Positions 46,671 through 57,900 of a stretch of 64,000 nt of DNA are shown here, in pieces. Both the position numbers and the translations under genes were made by a program. The stretch comes from Poronia punctata (Eukaryota > Ascomycota > Sordariomycetes > Xylariales > Xylariaceae), in contig MU401663.1 of assembly GCA_022579005.1 (NCBI GenBank), positions 1 through 64,000 of the forward strand, in the 5' to 3' direction. The first letter of the stretch is position 1. Each line of letters starts with the position of its first letter. The notes under the pieces are model-generated. The model was not told where the DNA came from. It saw nothing but the letters and a program-made list of their open reading frames with translations, and did no database searches.

Positions 46671-47546
46671 TCAAAGTGTTGGATTTACCCGTCTTTAACA
46701 GCGTCATCTCTATCTCCTCATGACAGAGTATATATACTAGTATAATTAAAAGTTCTCTTTTCCTCCTTTTGGGAGTAGTCACTGTCTACTATGCTTTTTT
46801 CCGCGATGCACTGGGCACTCCCGAGCGAAGGTCCGTCCTTGCGATTCATCAAAAAAAAGGTGATCTAGTAAACCAGGCCAGCTAGCCATCGTAGTCGTCG
46901 CTACACCAATCTATCTTGTCCTGTCATGTTCTTTTACGTTGTGCAACTCAACCTGCGGCCAGCATTGCTCACACCAGTAGTAGCCTGGTGCGACGCCGTC
47001 TCAATCCCATCCGCGCGAAGATGCAACCACACAGCTTGTTCAGCCAAACCTCCCTGAATTCGAACGAGCGGTGAATAAACAGTGAGGCCCCATTACTCTT
47101 GAGCACCTACAGTCTACTCGCGACAGATATTGTTGCACTCCTGAGTGCCGAAGAAGAGCTGGTCCAGGCGGCGTGGAGTGCCTTCTAGATGCCCCAGGGG
47201 CGAATTGGTATAAACTGCGCATATACTCTGGCTGTGGTGCAGGCCCGTCCTATTCCAGAAAACTAGTCGTCCAACAGTTTCGCACATCGCGTATGGTTGG
47301 CGCTTCAACGCCGCGGGTTCAGTAATAATCGTCGTGTTTCGCTGAGGTGGGCTACAAATGATAACAAAAGGGTATATCGCATTTATATATCATCCTAGGT
47401 ACCTTAGCGCCCAAGGTCGTGAGAACGTTCCGACAGTACGATATCTCCTCGACTGATCCAACTACCCTTTTTATCTGGTTTCGCTGGATAGGATATATTC
47501 TATCGGCAAGCCGACATTGACCCTCGCCATTTTCCAACCCTATCAT
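46671..47546. other. Intergenic, no supported gene
   Basis: Between the sulfatase stop and a decayed minus-strand gene. AATTAAAAG near 46743 may belong to the sulfatase 3' end. A CCTAGGTACC palindrome lies at 47394-47403. Confidence 0.5.
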
Positions 47547-48750
47547 TTAAACAGTCAAAGTGATGATTGCCACATCTTCAAGCCCGCGAGGATGAAAATC
47601 AAGCTCCAACGTAACGTTCTCCCCAACAGCTAGAGCCTCCTGAAGTAGGCCAGCTTTGAGAACAATGCCCTCGTCAGACCAACCAGGATAAGCCCGAGCG
47701 TCTGGATAGAAAAGTAATTAGCAGGATCGTCACACTCTATGGAATATTTTTACTTGCCATCGGGCACTTTGTGAGCGGCCCGCCCACTGTGTTCAAGTAA
47801 GTACCTATCAACAACACACTCGCCCGTCGAACTCCACGCCCTACCCGTGACCATCTTCCCGAGGCCTTTCCATTCCATCTCGACTGAAAAGTCTTGCTCA
47901 GTTGTTTCAGACGTGAGCGTCATCGTAGTCTGGTCCAGCACTGGCCTCACCCAGAGAAATGCTTCCAGCTACAGCTCCGCCCCCGGCGATACGCCGAGCC
48001 TGATATTTCCCTTTGAGCCCGGGGTCGGATCCGGCAGAGAAGAGTTTAGTCATGACCATTTTCTTGAAAACCAAAGCGGGTGGCAGTCCTCACATAATCA
48101 GGGCCCTCATACAGGACCTTTGTACCTCCCTGAAGGTAGTTCGTGCTGACCTGGTACCACATGCGATACCTAGTACTTTTCCGTGAGCATGGTATTTTTA
48201 TGCCCGCCTCATCCGGGTTGAGCCAGAAGGGGTCGTGATGCGAATTCCCGAGGGCGTATAAGCCGTCGGACGTGATTATGTCGGATACGCCGGAGACACG
48301 GCCCAACCACTCTAGGCCATTAGTCTTTAGGGATTAAATGGCCTGATTAGATAACTAAGACACGGAATAGATCGGTTGAGTAGGCTAATGGTTCGTGAAG
48401 GGCATATTGCGATGTCTGAGAGACTTGCATGGGAGACTAAGGGCGTCGGTACCAAGACTCTTCACATTGATGAATTTCGTCTGGTGTGACATCGAGACTC
48501 GACGGAATTGCCGAGATCCCATCCACAATTTAAATGTGCCACATAATCCGGTGGACTAATGGGTTGAATGAGCCGTCGCAGGTTACTCGGGCTATGGTTT
48601 TGCCGTCGCGCAGAGTACATCTGATATTGTGGTCACGACTCACAACACGCCCTGACACGTCAACGCAAACTGGGGCTATTTACTTCACACTGCTTCCAGG
48701 TATGAAGCCGGGTTTAAGCTTCTTACCGTTATAGATAATGAGACGGCCCC
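47547..48750 (-). pseudogene. Decayed gene of unrecognised family
   Basis: Protein-like segments remain on the minus strand in several frames. The 3' part reads cleanly to a TAA at 47547-47549 (T-L-E-L-D-F-H-P-R-G-L-E-D-V-A-I) and joins an upstream segment through a probable GC-AG intron (GATG|GCAAGT). Further upstream a TAG interrupts G-A-E-L-stop-L-E-A-F-L-W near 47970. A frameshift follows near 48047, then an open segment with H-H-D-P-F-W-L-N-P-D-E-A-G (about 48060-48320). Another coding-like segment with in-frame stops (G-R-V-V-S-R-D-H-N) lies at about 48535-48750. Mixed nonsense and frameshift lesions mean no full-length product. The DPFW..Y segments and length suggest a carbohydrate-active or other large enzyme, but I cannot name it. 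Confidence 0.55.
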
Positions 48751-49746
48751 GGGCAACCGGACCGGGCCGGCAACGTTGTCTATGATTCTAGATGACTGCT
48801 TACAAGTTACAACAGCATCATCTCTGGTGGACGGGGGTAGCAATACGGTGATTCACGAATAGGGGTGAATACACCAATTCACAGCCTACGGGCGAGAACA
48901 GTCTCTTAGGTAAACCACACTCCTTGCAGCTATCGATTGCCGCGTCGGTGCAGCTTGTCATGCTGTGCGGCCTCGAGGTGACCCGGCTGTCTGGTTCCGT
49001 GCTTTAGTATAATGGCAAGGTACTACAAGTAGGTTAGGTACTAGGTTAGGCGTCTGACAGAATAGGTGCCTTGCAGTATAACGGATCCATAGGTTAACAC
49101 TACTGAACATGAGGAACGGTGCTCAAGGGATGGCAGAATGCATCAGGAGAATGACGACATACTTGTAACAGCGTATCTAGCGATAGCAACATACATGCAC
49201 ACAGGTTCATCATATTTAGGGAATCATATCATCTTTAAAAGCCATTCACATACACAAATCCTGCTGGACAGTTCTCAACTTCGTAAAATCATGGCATATT
49301 GTAGTGGTTGTTTCTTGTTTTTTTTTATTTCAATGCTGTTTAACTACCGACATCCACCCAAGGCTCTACCCCGATTACGGTCCCGTCAAGGTTCAACCCC
49401 GTCAGGGATTGGTAGAGAGTCAGACCGACTGTTGTCAGCCGTGTAAGGGGAATCCAGGTAATGGATGGTCGATCCAGATGTAGCCACACCACAGCAACAA
49501 GAACAAAAGAAATTCATCGTCGCCATGACACCAACTGGTCTTTCATAACGGCATCTTGGCATTACGTCGTGACCCCCTGGCCTCTATGTAAAGCTCCTTT
49601 TTGTGTAGATAATAATCCCTGCCTTAAACCCAAGCCCACTGCCCAAGCCTCATCACGTTCATCAAACATTCTCGCCTCTGGCTGAGATGTCGTACTCTCA
49701 TGCAATGCATCATTGCGGCGGTCGTTATATTCCCATAATGGGTAGT
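48751..49746. other. Boundary region, no supported gene
   Basis: Short open frames (for example 49138-49446 plus) have no recognisable content. This stretch separates the accessory-looking genes from the conserved housekeeping genes downstream. Confidence 0.5.
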
Positions 49747-51001
49747 TTATAGCTTCTGCATGGCAGCCTATATGATACGTTAGGCGGCGACGTCCATATC
49801 CAATGGTCTAGACGAGAACAACTTACAACATCGGTGGACTGTACGTAGTCCTCGAAACCTTGGATCTCTTCCTCGAGGTCGCTGATAAGGACCTTGTCAT
49901 CCTCGACAACGAGGGTGATCTGGAGCTTCTTAATACCGAAGCCAACAGGCGCCAGCTTCGAGGCACCCCAGACGAGGCCGTCCTTCTCGATTCCACGGAC
50001 GGCAGCCTCCAGAGCAACCATATCGGTCTCATCATCTAAACAGAGTAAGTATAGAGCAAATACGATGGTACGCTGCATCGATAGACTCACCCCAAGGCTT
50101 AACATCTAGAGTAACGACCGACTTGGCGATGGTCTTAGGCTTGGAAGCCTTCTTCTCTCTGTAGGCGGCGAGGCGCTCTTCACGGAGAGCAGCAGCCTTG
50201 GCGTCCTCCTCCTCATCGTCGCTGCCGAATAGGTCGACATCATCGTCATCGCCACCCTCCTCAGCGGCCGGCGCCTGAGCAGGGTTTATGGTAACCTCGG
50301 CGGAGTCGGGGCCATAGACAGTGTACGGCTTGGAGGCATCACCAGCCAGTGTGGCGAATTCGTCCTCGAAAGAGGCGATGTGCTTGTACCATCTGGCGGC
50401 GTGGGGGTACTTGTTGGCGTCGGGGGCAGACTTTAGAGCCTTGTAGACGGCAACATCAGCCTGGGAGGGAGAGTGTCTAATGAATCAAGTCAGTGACTCG
50501 TGTCGACAGCCGTAGGATATCACCAGCAGAAAAAAAGGCTATCATCTCGACTAAATCAGAGTTGCACAGAGTGCTGTTGATGTGTTTCCTCATTTGACAG
50601 GGTCTTAATCTGCTCAGAAACACGGACCAAGGTTCTCATCATGAAAGTTGGAATAGTGGACTAGGATAGGGGGAAGATACACATGTATCTGATCGGGCGA
50701 AAATTTTGCGCGCTTCAGTAGAGCGACAGAAGTGACAAGATCCAAACGACGCGGTCAGGAGAAGATTTGCTGATCACTTACCCGACAATGTATGATCGGG
50801 TGGCCAACCAGCCGGTGAGCACTAATCATAGCAGATATTAGCCTCCCTATCGTGTTGACAACGCATCTTCACGATCTCGTAGATGGGCTGCAATGCGCCA
50901 GGTTGGGCGGATAGTAGCGCAAATGATCAGAAGGAGAAGGCTTGAGGCGCTGCAAACTTACAGGTCAGGCCGCTCTCGGTGAGGACATCAATGAAACCCA
51001 T
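49747..51001 (-). CDS. EFB1: Translation elongation factor 1 beta (eEF1B alpha)
   Basis: Guanine nucleotide exchange factor that reloads eEF1A with GTP during cytosolic translation. Five exons (51001-50962, 50821-50782, 50476-50091, 50035-49827, 49767-49747) give 231 aa. The N-terminal GST-like part begins M-G-F-I-D-V-L and continues [10 protein letters not shown] across two introns, then [12 protein letters not shown] Pro/Ala/acid linker with [15 protein letters not shown] follows. The C-terminal exchange domain has [26 protein letters not shown] and the terminal A-A-M-Q-K-L. Exon 5 is only 21 nt. Two early introns of about 140 and 305 nt are typical of highly expressed fungal ribosome-related genes. 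It is divergent from HSP78. Confidence 0.97.
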
Positions 51002-51600
51002 TTTGAAGTATGAAGAGAGAAACTTTGATGTGTAAAGGAGTAGAAAGGAGTGAGGGTATCTTGAGAAGGGATAAAGAAGGAAGAAAACTTTGTCAAGATT
51101 TGAGGAAGGGGGATAAAAAAGGAAGGGTAGGTGGGGTAGTTCTGGGGTGAGGAGGTGAAATCTGTATTTTCGAAATTTTTCCAGAGCAACCTAATAATCG
51201 TCTAGCTCAGTACTGGGAAATTGGACTCTCTGGTTGGCACCGTGCGTACCCCGCTGGTTGCTGGGCATCTCAGCCCACCTCGACAAGGGTCCGCTGCCAT
51301 ATTTATATCGATAAGCAATCAGAGTTCTGACTAAAATGACAAGCGACCGGAATACTGTATCAGGTTTAGCTGTATGACTGGAACCTTAAGCGTGCCAAGC
51401 ATTTAGCATCTTGTATCTTGGCATTTCCAGAAAGCTCTCGAGCTTTTGAGAGGTGACGACAGGATGAAGAAAGTGCGGTGGCGGTTTGATTATTGCACTA
51501 TTCGACCTAGTAATTTATATTTTACTTCGCTTTAAATACTCAGGTTTCTTTCTTCCTCCATGTTTTGCCAGGCTATGCAAATCATTGTCGGTTTCGCATT
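51002..51600. promoter_or_regulatory. Divergent promoter of EF-1beta and HSP78
   Basis: 600 bp between the two start codons. On the EF-1beta side the leader is rich in C/T on the minus strand and ends CTTCAAAATGGG, a good fungal start context. On the HSP78 side it has a heat-shock-element-like array and a short upstream open frame, listed separately. Confidence 0.6.
51425..51447 (+). promoter_or_regulatory. Putative heat shock element upstream of HSP78
   Basis: TTCcaGAAagCTCtcGAGct gives alternating 3-bp half-sites at 5 bp spacing: two perfect (TTC, GAA) and two partial (CTC, GAG), about 175 bp before the HSP78 start codon. Hsf1 sites of this form drive Hsp78 in yeasts. Binding is inferred. 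Confidence 0.5.
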
Positions 51601-51604
51601 ATGA
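51560..51604 (+). promoter_or_regulatory. Upstream ORF overlapping the HSP78 start
   Basis: ATG at 51560 opens a 14-codon frame ending in TGA at 51602-51604. That stop overlaps the two in-frame HSP78 start codons at 51601 and 51604 (TTATGATG). If the transcript begins upstream of 51560, this would favour termination-reinitiation control; the transcript start is unknown. Confidence 0.45.
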
Positions 51605-54012
51605 TGTTAGCTAAGCGGAATATCGTCTCGTCTTCGCGACGGACCCTCGTGACAGCTTCGAGAGGGCTCGTACGATCGAATTCGAGTCACATAATACACC
51701 CCCGAACCGTGCTAATTACTACGAAAACCCGCCCGAACCCTGGAGTGTCCTTGCCTCTACAGACACTACGCGCTTATTCGAATGGCAGGCCTCATCCTCC
51801 CGGCGGAACCCACCGCATGAATCTCGGCGGCGAGCCCGAGAAACCCGCGCTCGAACAATATGGCGTAGATCTCACTGCCAAAGCAAGAGATGGAAAACTC
51901 GACCCTGTTATCGGAAGGGATTCTGAAATACAACGGACTATTCAGGTCCTCTCCCGGAGAACCAAGAATAATCCCGTGTTAATTGGAAGTGCGGGTACGG
52001 GAAAGACAGCGGTATTGGAAGGCCTGGCCTCACGTATAGTTCGGGGGGACGTTCCCGAGAGTATAAAAAACAAGAGAGTCGTATCGTTGGATTTGGGTTC
52101 CCTCATAGCGGGTGCCAAGTACCGAGGTGACTTTGAAGAGAGATTGAAAAAGGTCTTGACCGAGGTTGAGCAAGCTAATGGAGAAGTCATCCTCTTCATT
52201 GACGAGTTGCACACACTTCTTGGACTTGGCAAAGCCGAGGGCTCGATCGATGCCTCGAATCTGCTGAAGCCCGCGTTATCCCGGGGCGAGTTGCAATGCT
52301 GTGGCGCCACGACGCTTGCCGAGTATCGACTGATCGAGAAAGACGTGGCGCTTGCTCGACGTTTCCAGCCTATTCTTGTAAACGAACCCAGCGTAGAGGA
52401 CACGATTAGTATACTCCGAGGAATCAAAGACAAGTACGAGGTCCACCACGGTGTGCGAATCACGGATGGCGCTCTCGTCGCGGCGGCAACCTATTCGAAC
52501 CGCTATATAACCGACCGCTTCCTTCCGGACAAGGCGATCGACTTGATGGACGAAGCTGCTAGCTCATTGCGCCTGCAGCAGGAGAGTAAGCCGGAAGACA
52601 TTATGCGCCTTGACCAGAAGATTATGACGATTCAGATCGAGTTGGAGAGCTTGCGGAAAGAAAAGGATGTGGCAAGTCGAGAACGCCGAGAGAAACTGGA
52701 GGAGGACCTGAAGAAGTATCAGGAGGAGGAGAAAGAACTCTCGTCAAGGTGGGAAAAGGAACGGGGCGAGATCGAGGCCTTGAAAAAAGTACAGGCAGAG
52801 TTGGATAAGGCGAGAATCGAATTAGAGCACGCCCAGCGAGACGGAAACTTTGCCCGCGCATCCGAGTTACGCTTCGGAGTGATTCCCAACCTCGAGCGGA
52901 AATTGCCAAAGGAAGGAGAGACGGTGCTAGAGTCCGAAGGCCGTGATACTCTGATTCACGACTCTGTGACCGCCGACGATATTGCGACCGTCGTTTCCAG
53001 AGTCACCGGAATTCCCGTATCCAAGCTCACCTCTGGCCACGTTGAGAAGCTGATTCGCATGGAAGATACTCTTCGCGAGTCGGTGCGTGGTCAAGACGAG
53101 GCGCTCAAGGCCGTTGCCGATGCTGTGCGCATGCAGCGTGCGGGCCTCAGTGGGGACAACCGTCCCACCGCCTCCTTTTTCTTCCTGGGTCCAACTGGTG
53201 TTGGCAAGACGGAACTGTGCAAGAAACTCGCTAGTTTCTTATTTTCGACCGAACAAGCAGTGGTGCGCTTTGATATGAGCGAGTTCCAAGAGAAACACAC
53301 CATCTCGCGTCTTATCGGCGCGCCCTCGGGATATGTGGGCTATGACGATGCCGGCCAGTTGACAGAGGCCGTGCGTCGCAAGCCGTATGCCGTGCTACTA
53401 TTTGACGAATTTGAGAAAGCCCATCGCGACATCTCATCACTGCTTCTCCAGGTCCTCGACGAAGGTTACCTCACCGACGCGCAGGGTCACAAGGTCGACT
53501 TTAGGAATACCATTATCGTATTGACTTCCAACCTCGGCGCCGACATCCTCGTCGGCAACAACCCTATACATCACTACTCAGAGACGCCAGAAGGGGATGT
53601 CAGCCCCGAAGTACGCAAGGCAGTCATGGACGTGGTGGCCGCCAACTATGCGCCCGAGTTCCTTAACCGGATCGACTCGTTCATCATCTTCAAACGACTA
53701 AAGCTCGATGCTCTCCGCGACATTGTCGACATACGGCTACGCGAGCTACAGCAACGCCTCGACGACCGCCGCATCACTCTAAATGTGAGCGACGAAGTGC
53801 GCGTATGGCTCGCCGAGCGCGGGTATGATCCGAAGTTCGGTGCCCGACCGCTCAACCGTCTCATTACGACGGAGATTAGCAACGGCCTAGCCGACAAGAT
53901 CATCCGAGGCGAGATCAAGCGCGGAGACTCCGCTGGAGTCCGCATCAAGGAAGACAACAGCGGGCTCGAGGTTTTCGCCGAAGAAAAGCCCGCTTCCAAC
54001 TCTGCGGCTTAA
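51601..54012 (+). CDS. HSP78: Mitochondrial Hsp78 (ClpB-type disaggregase)
   Basis: AAA+ disaggregase of the mitochondrial matrix that rescues aggregated proteins with mtHsp70. Single exon, 803 aa from the ATG at 51601. The first 70 or so residues are rich in Arg, Ser and Thr with almost no acidic residues, as in a mitochondrial presequence. The ClpB N-domain is absent, as in all Hsp78. AAA1 has Walker A G-S-A-G-T-G-K-T (129-136) and Walker B L-F-I-D-E-L-H. The coiled-coil M-domain is rich in E/K/R (about 330-450). AAA2 has Walker A G-P-T-G-V-G-K-T (about 530-537), Walker [11 protein letters not shown] and a C-terminal sensor-2 block G-A-R-P-L-N-R. Regulation: see the heat-shock element and upstream frame. 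Confidence 0.96.
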   Translation: MMLAKRNIVSSSRRTLVTASRGLVRSNSSHIIHPRTVLITTKTRPNPGVSLPLQTLRAYSNGRPHPPGGTHRMNLGGEPEKPALEQYGVDLTAKARDGKLDPVIGRDSEIQRTIQVLSRRTKNNPVLIGSAGTGKTAVLEGLASRIVRGDVPESIKNKRVVSLDLGSLIAGAKYRGDFEERLKKVLTEVEQANGEVILFIDELHTLLGLGKAEGSIDASNLLKPALSRGELQCCGATTLAEYRLIEKDVALARRFQPILVNEPSVEDTISILRGIKDKYEVHHGVRITDGALVAAATYSNRYITDRFLPDKAIDLMDEAASSLRLQQESKPEDIMRLDQKIMTIQIELESLRKEKDVASRERREKLEEDLKKYQEEEKELSSRWEKERGEIEALKKVQAELDKARIELEHAQRDGNFARASELRFGVIPNLERKLPKEGETVLESEGRDTLIHDSVTADDIATVVSRVTGIPVSKLTSGHVEKLIRMEDTLRESVRGQDEALKAVADAVRMQRAGLSGDNRPTASFFFLGPTGVGKTELCKKLASFLFSTEQAVVRFDMSEFQEKHTISRLIGAPSGYVGYDDAGQLTEAVRRKPYAVLLFDEFEKAHRDISSLLLQVLDEGYLTDAQGHKVDFRNTIIVLTSNLGADILVGNNPIHHYSETPEGDVSPEVRKAVMDVVAANYAPEFLNRIDSFIIFKRLKLDALRDIVDIRLRELQQRLDDRRITLNVSDEVRVWLAERGYDPKFGARPLNRLITTEISNGLADKIIRGEIKRGDSAGVRIKEDNSGLEVFAEEKPASNSAA

Positions 54013-54983
54013 ACAAAAGCAAAGCAACATGAATATTATGTTTAAAAAAAAAGAATCATCTCGCAAGGCGCTGGTTGCTATTCTGCATGGTCGGTAGGCG
54101 CGTTGGCGAACAAAACCAGGGTCTTGCTTTTATTTTTGCTTTCCTTTCCTACGTTGTAGGATTGTACGACTACTGTTCACTTTACCTGTACTCGGTTTCT
54201 TAACGAAAGTCCCTCCCCATGTATATATAATGTATCAAAAGACTATTATGTATGTATCATACAATGAAGAATTGGCTCCTTTCCGTTATACTCAGATCTT
54301 ACCCTTGTCCCGTGTAGACGTTACGATATATGATTGAATGCAGACATAAGCTATAACCAGATAGAAGAATACAGACAAACCTAGTAGTAATCATACGCTA
54401 CTTAACGTATTTACTGTACCATACAATATTGCCAGTGATGCTGTTTCCACAACAGGGTAAGCTTTCCGGAAACCATTCCACGGAGGACACCTTAGCAAGC
54501 AAAACATAAAAAGGCATAGCATATTGTTTTATATATTTATATGAATGGTCCGTTGGACACCGAGACGCCGAGAATGTTGGCGCGTTTTGTTCTTCGCCAC
54601 TGTTCTTTACCCAAGATATAAAAAATCCATCCCAGCTAAGCCAAACCCCAAAATCCGGCCCCCAAAATCCGACCCCTACACGCGGAATATCCAATTCCAG
54701 CGTGCTTTAACCAGTGTGAACACACCCCGTCTGATCTTAAAAATACAAGGTACGCTCAAACGTAGACCAAACCATTCGTCCGCGTCATGCTATGAGCATA
54801 AAAGCACGTCCCGTCAAACCCCTTGTCAATATCGCCTAACCTAGTAAACAAATAACCAGAAGAAAGACGACAAAAGAAAGGTTGTAAATGTAAAGGAGTG
54901 ACAATATTTTTCTTTTTCCTCTTCATCCCCTAATCCTCATCGTATCTTTCATTATCTCATAAGTTTCGTGAAATAGCGTAAAA
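54013..54983. other. Convergent intergenic region
   Basis: About 970 bp between the HSP78 stop and the stop of the large minus-strand gene. It is AT-rich with several poly(A)-signal-like words on both strands. A minus-strand frame of 98 codons at 54398-54694 has no recognisable feature. Confidence 0.5.
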
Positions 54984-57900
54984 TCAAATCGCAGTCCCGG
55001 GCCGTCTAACCTCCCCACTCTGAATCCTCAAGGGTGAGAATGGTCTAAGGGAAGGCGACGAAGGTGGAGGCGTCGATGCGCCTACAAGCGCTTGTCTAAG
55101 GCCCATACCAAAGCCCATTGGCTCATGGAAACTGCCAATATAGCCTGCACTGCCGAAGGACCTGCGGTGGTGTTGCAGATGGAGGGCCGAGAGGCCGGGA
55201 CGTACAGGGGTTACGGGGGTTGTGGGCCGGTTGTTTCCCGTGTTTGGGTTGGGAGTGGTGGGCCTTCCTCCCGTGCTTGATGTGTTGGGACTTGGATTCG
55301 TGTGGCGTTTTGACAGTTCAGGTAATGATGATAAGTGTGGTGATGGTGGTGGTAATTGGGCTTCCTCCTCCTGTTCACTACCCTGTTGTTCCTGGATATC
55401 CTCAAGTCCCTTTGCAATCGGTAGCACGATCTCCTCTACAGGAGGCGAATTGGTATCCGGGGAAGTAGCTGTGTGTGGCGAGGAAAAGTCAAAGGGGGGC
55501 TTTGATTGCGAGAAGACATCCGTCTTCGTTTCTTCTTCTTTAGCTGCTTCCATTTCTCTTCCCATGTCTGCTTCTGCGTCGGGCACAGTGATAGAGAGAG
55601 GAGTTCCTGGTTCAGGTAGGGTTTGATGCTCTTGCGATTTGTTCTCTATATGTAAAACGTTCTCCGGGGCCACACGGGCAGTGTCGGAATTTTCTCCAGA
55701 TAGGTTTATCGGGTTCGGAGTACGCTCAGGGGACGTGATATCTTGCTCATGCAGGCTATTGCCGTGGTCTGCCGGTGGGAGCCTCGGCATCGCAGCGGGA
55801 GCCAAAAAGTTCGCAGTAGAGTCTCTTGTGAACAGCTTCAAGGAAGAAGAGGAGGATGACCTCGCATGCGCAAGTAAGCGTCTCATATAATTGTCTACTC
55901 GCTCGGCCACTTTACGTTCCCCGTCTTCAACATCGGGTGTAGATCTGTGGACGAACTCAACCTCGGCGCTCATGAGCGGCTCGTGTATCTTGGGTGTGGC
56001 TAAAAGCGCGCTGCGTATGGAAGGGCTGCCCCCGAAATCCAAGCTCGGAGTCTGTGGTCTCGTCGAGACAGACACAGATGACGCTGCCGTAAGACACCTC
56101 TCCCGTTCATAGTGATCATGGGGATATGTCAACGAGACCCCGCCGTCTTGTTCGTTGTTCGATAGGTCGGAATCTGACGATAGTCGTTTGCGGACCGTTT
56201 TAGAAGATGCGTTGGCTGCAGGCAATGCAGATAATGCAGGTGATTCAGGTAAAGCGGGTATTTTCGGCAGTGCCGGTAACGAGGTCGTTGGCTTCGTCGT
56301 CTCCTCTTGATGAGAGTTTCCATCTTGCACCGGTTCAGCTTCCTGAGTGTTCCATGTTTGCGGCGATAACGGGAAACGTCGCAGGCCAGTCTTGGGATCC
56401 CGAGTTACTTTGAGCCATTGACTAGGAGGGATGTATGAGTAGGTATTCGCCGGTTCCGATTTCACCGAAAGCTCTCTTTCATCCGACTCTGCTGCGTCCG
56501 TTACCGAGACTCCTGTATCCTGCGTCTGTACCCTCGAGGGAGTGGAGAAAACACTCGGTCTTCTAGTGATGGCTGTCCTTAGCGAAGGATAGTCCCCTAA
56601 CGATTGGGACCCGATGACACTGTTAGCTCGTGTCGGCTCCTCTTCTTGACAGGCGACTTCCGTTTCCTGCTTGGCGACTTCCTTCGCTGCGACTTCCTGG
56701 TCTAACACTTCTTGGTTGGCGACTTCCTGATTGGTTTCTTCCTGGTTGGTCTCCTCGTGGTAGCAGGTGGTTCGGTCCGGTTTGTTGTCCTCTCGGCTGA
56801 TGAGAGAGCAGGTATCTTTACAGACCATCTCAATGTCTTGTTCGATACGTTGCCGTAGCTTGTCCAAGACATATTCCTTAGATTTGGCGGCTGACTTTTT
56901 CTTACTCGTCGTCGACTTCTCGATGGGTTCGCGGGAAACTAAAGTCTTGTCGAGAACAAAGTGGCCCCGCTTCCGTGCCGTCATGCGCACGGCAATCGCA
57001 TTGCCTCGTAGGATATCCGCCACACCTGTCTGCAATCGATCCAGGACCGCTTCGATGCTTCGCCGGCTGATGAATGTCTCGGGGCTTCGAGTAAAGATTA
57101 TCGGTTGGTCTATCCCCCATCCCCGCCCACGTAGTTCGACGATGGAGAATTCAAAGTCATCGATCCGCGACACCAAATCATCCGCCTCCTCTCGGACTTG
57201 TGTGAGGGCTTCCTTGACCTTTTCCACGAATGCTGCGCAATCTTCCCCATGATCTTTTCCGAAGATGTTGGTCCTCGCATAAACAGCCCGTTCCATATTA
57301 TCAAACACGGGACCGAGGTTGTTCTTGACCGAAACTAGGATCTCGATGCCGTCGCCATCATGCGTTTTACAGCGGGCACACCCGCCACGGCTGGCGCAAG
57401 ATGCATGCTGGGCCTCGAATCCTTTCCTTTCCGACATGAAGACGCTGTCAACGGCATAACAAGCGTCGAAGAAGAGACCCTCGGCGCTGGCGTGCGTGAG
57501 TGGTGACAACTGACGGCTATTGATCTGAAGTGTCTCGTGCCAATTGGCGGGCACGCGGCGATGATTCTGACTGGTGATGGAGAAGTGGATCGAATAGCCT
57601 GGTATCGTCTCAAAATCTTGTTTTTTCTCGTTAAAGTTGGAGCGCGGTACGCTTGCTAATGGCTGGACTCGCCCTGGGCGGTACGCAAATGTCTTGTCTT
57701 CTGGCGACTGGTCCTCGGGTACAGGACCATCCTTCCAGACGAAAGCTTCGTCATGATGGCGGAGAAAGAGGCCGACCATGTGGTGTGTCGCTAGGATGAT
57801 CTCCCTAGCAGCTTCGGTTCCCAGTGGTTGCCGTTGGTAGGACCTAACTGCTCGTGAGGCCCAAATATCGGTTCCTACTGCGACGTCATTCCTGAGGATC

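Noticed and set aside
49385..49410. B-box-like word GGTTCAACCCC
   Set aside because: No A-box at the right distance and no cloverleaf.
13181..49746. Classical secondary-metabolite gene cluster
   Set aside because: No PKS, NRPS, terpene synthase, P450 or cluster-type transcription factor was found among the genes.
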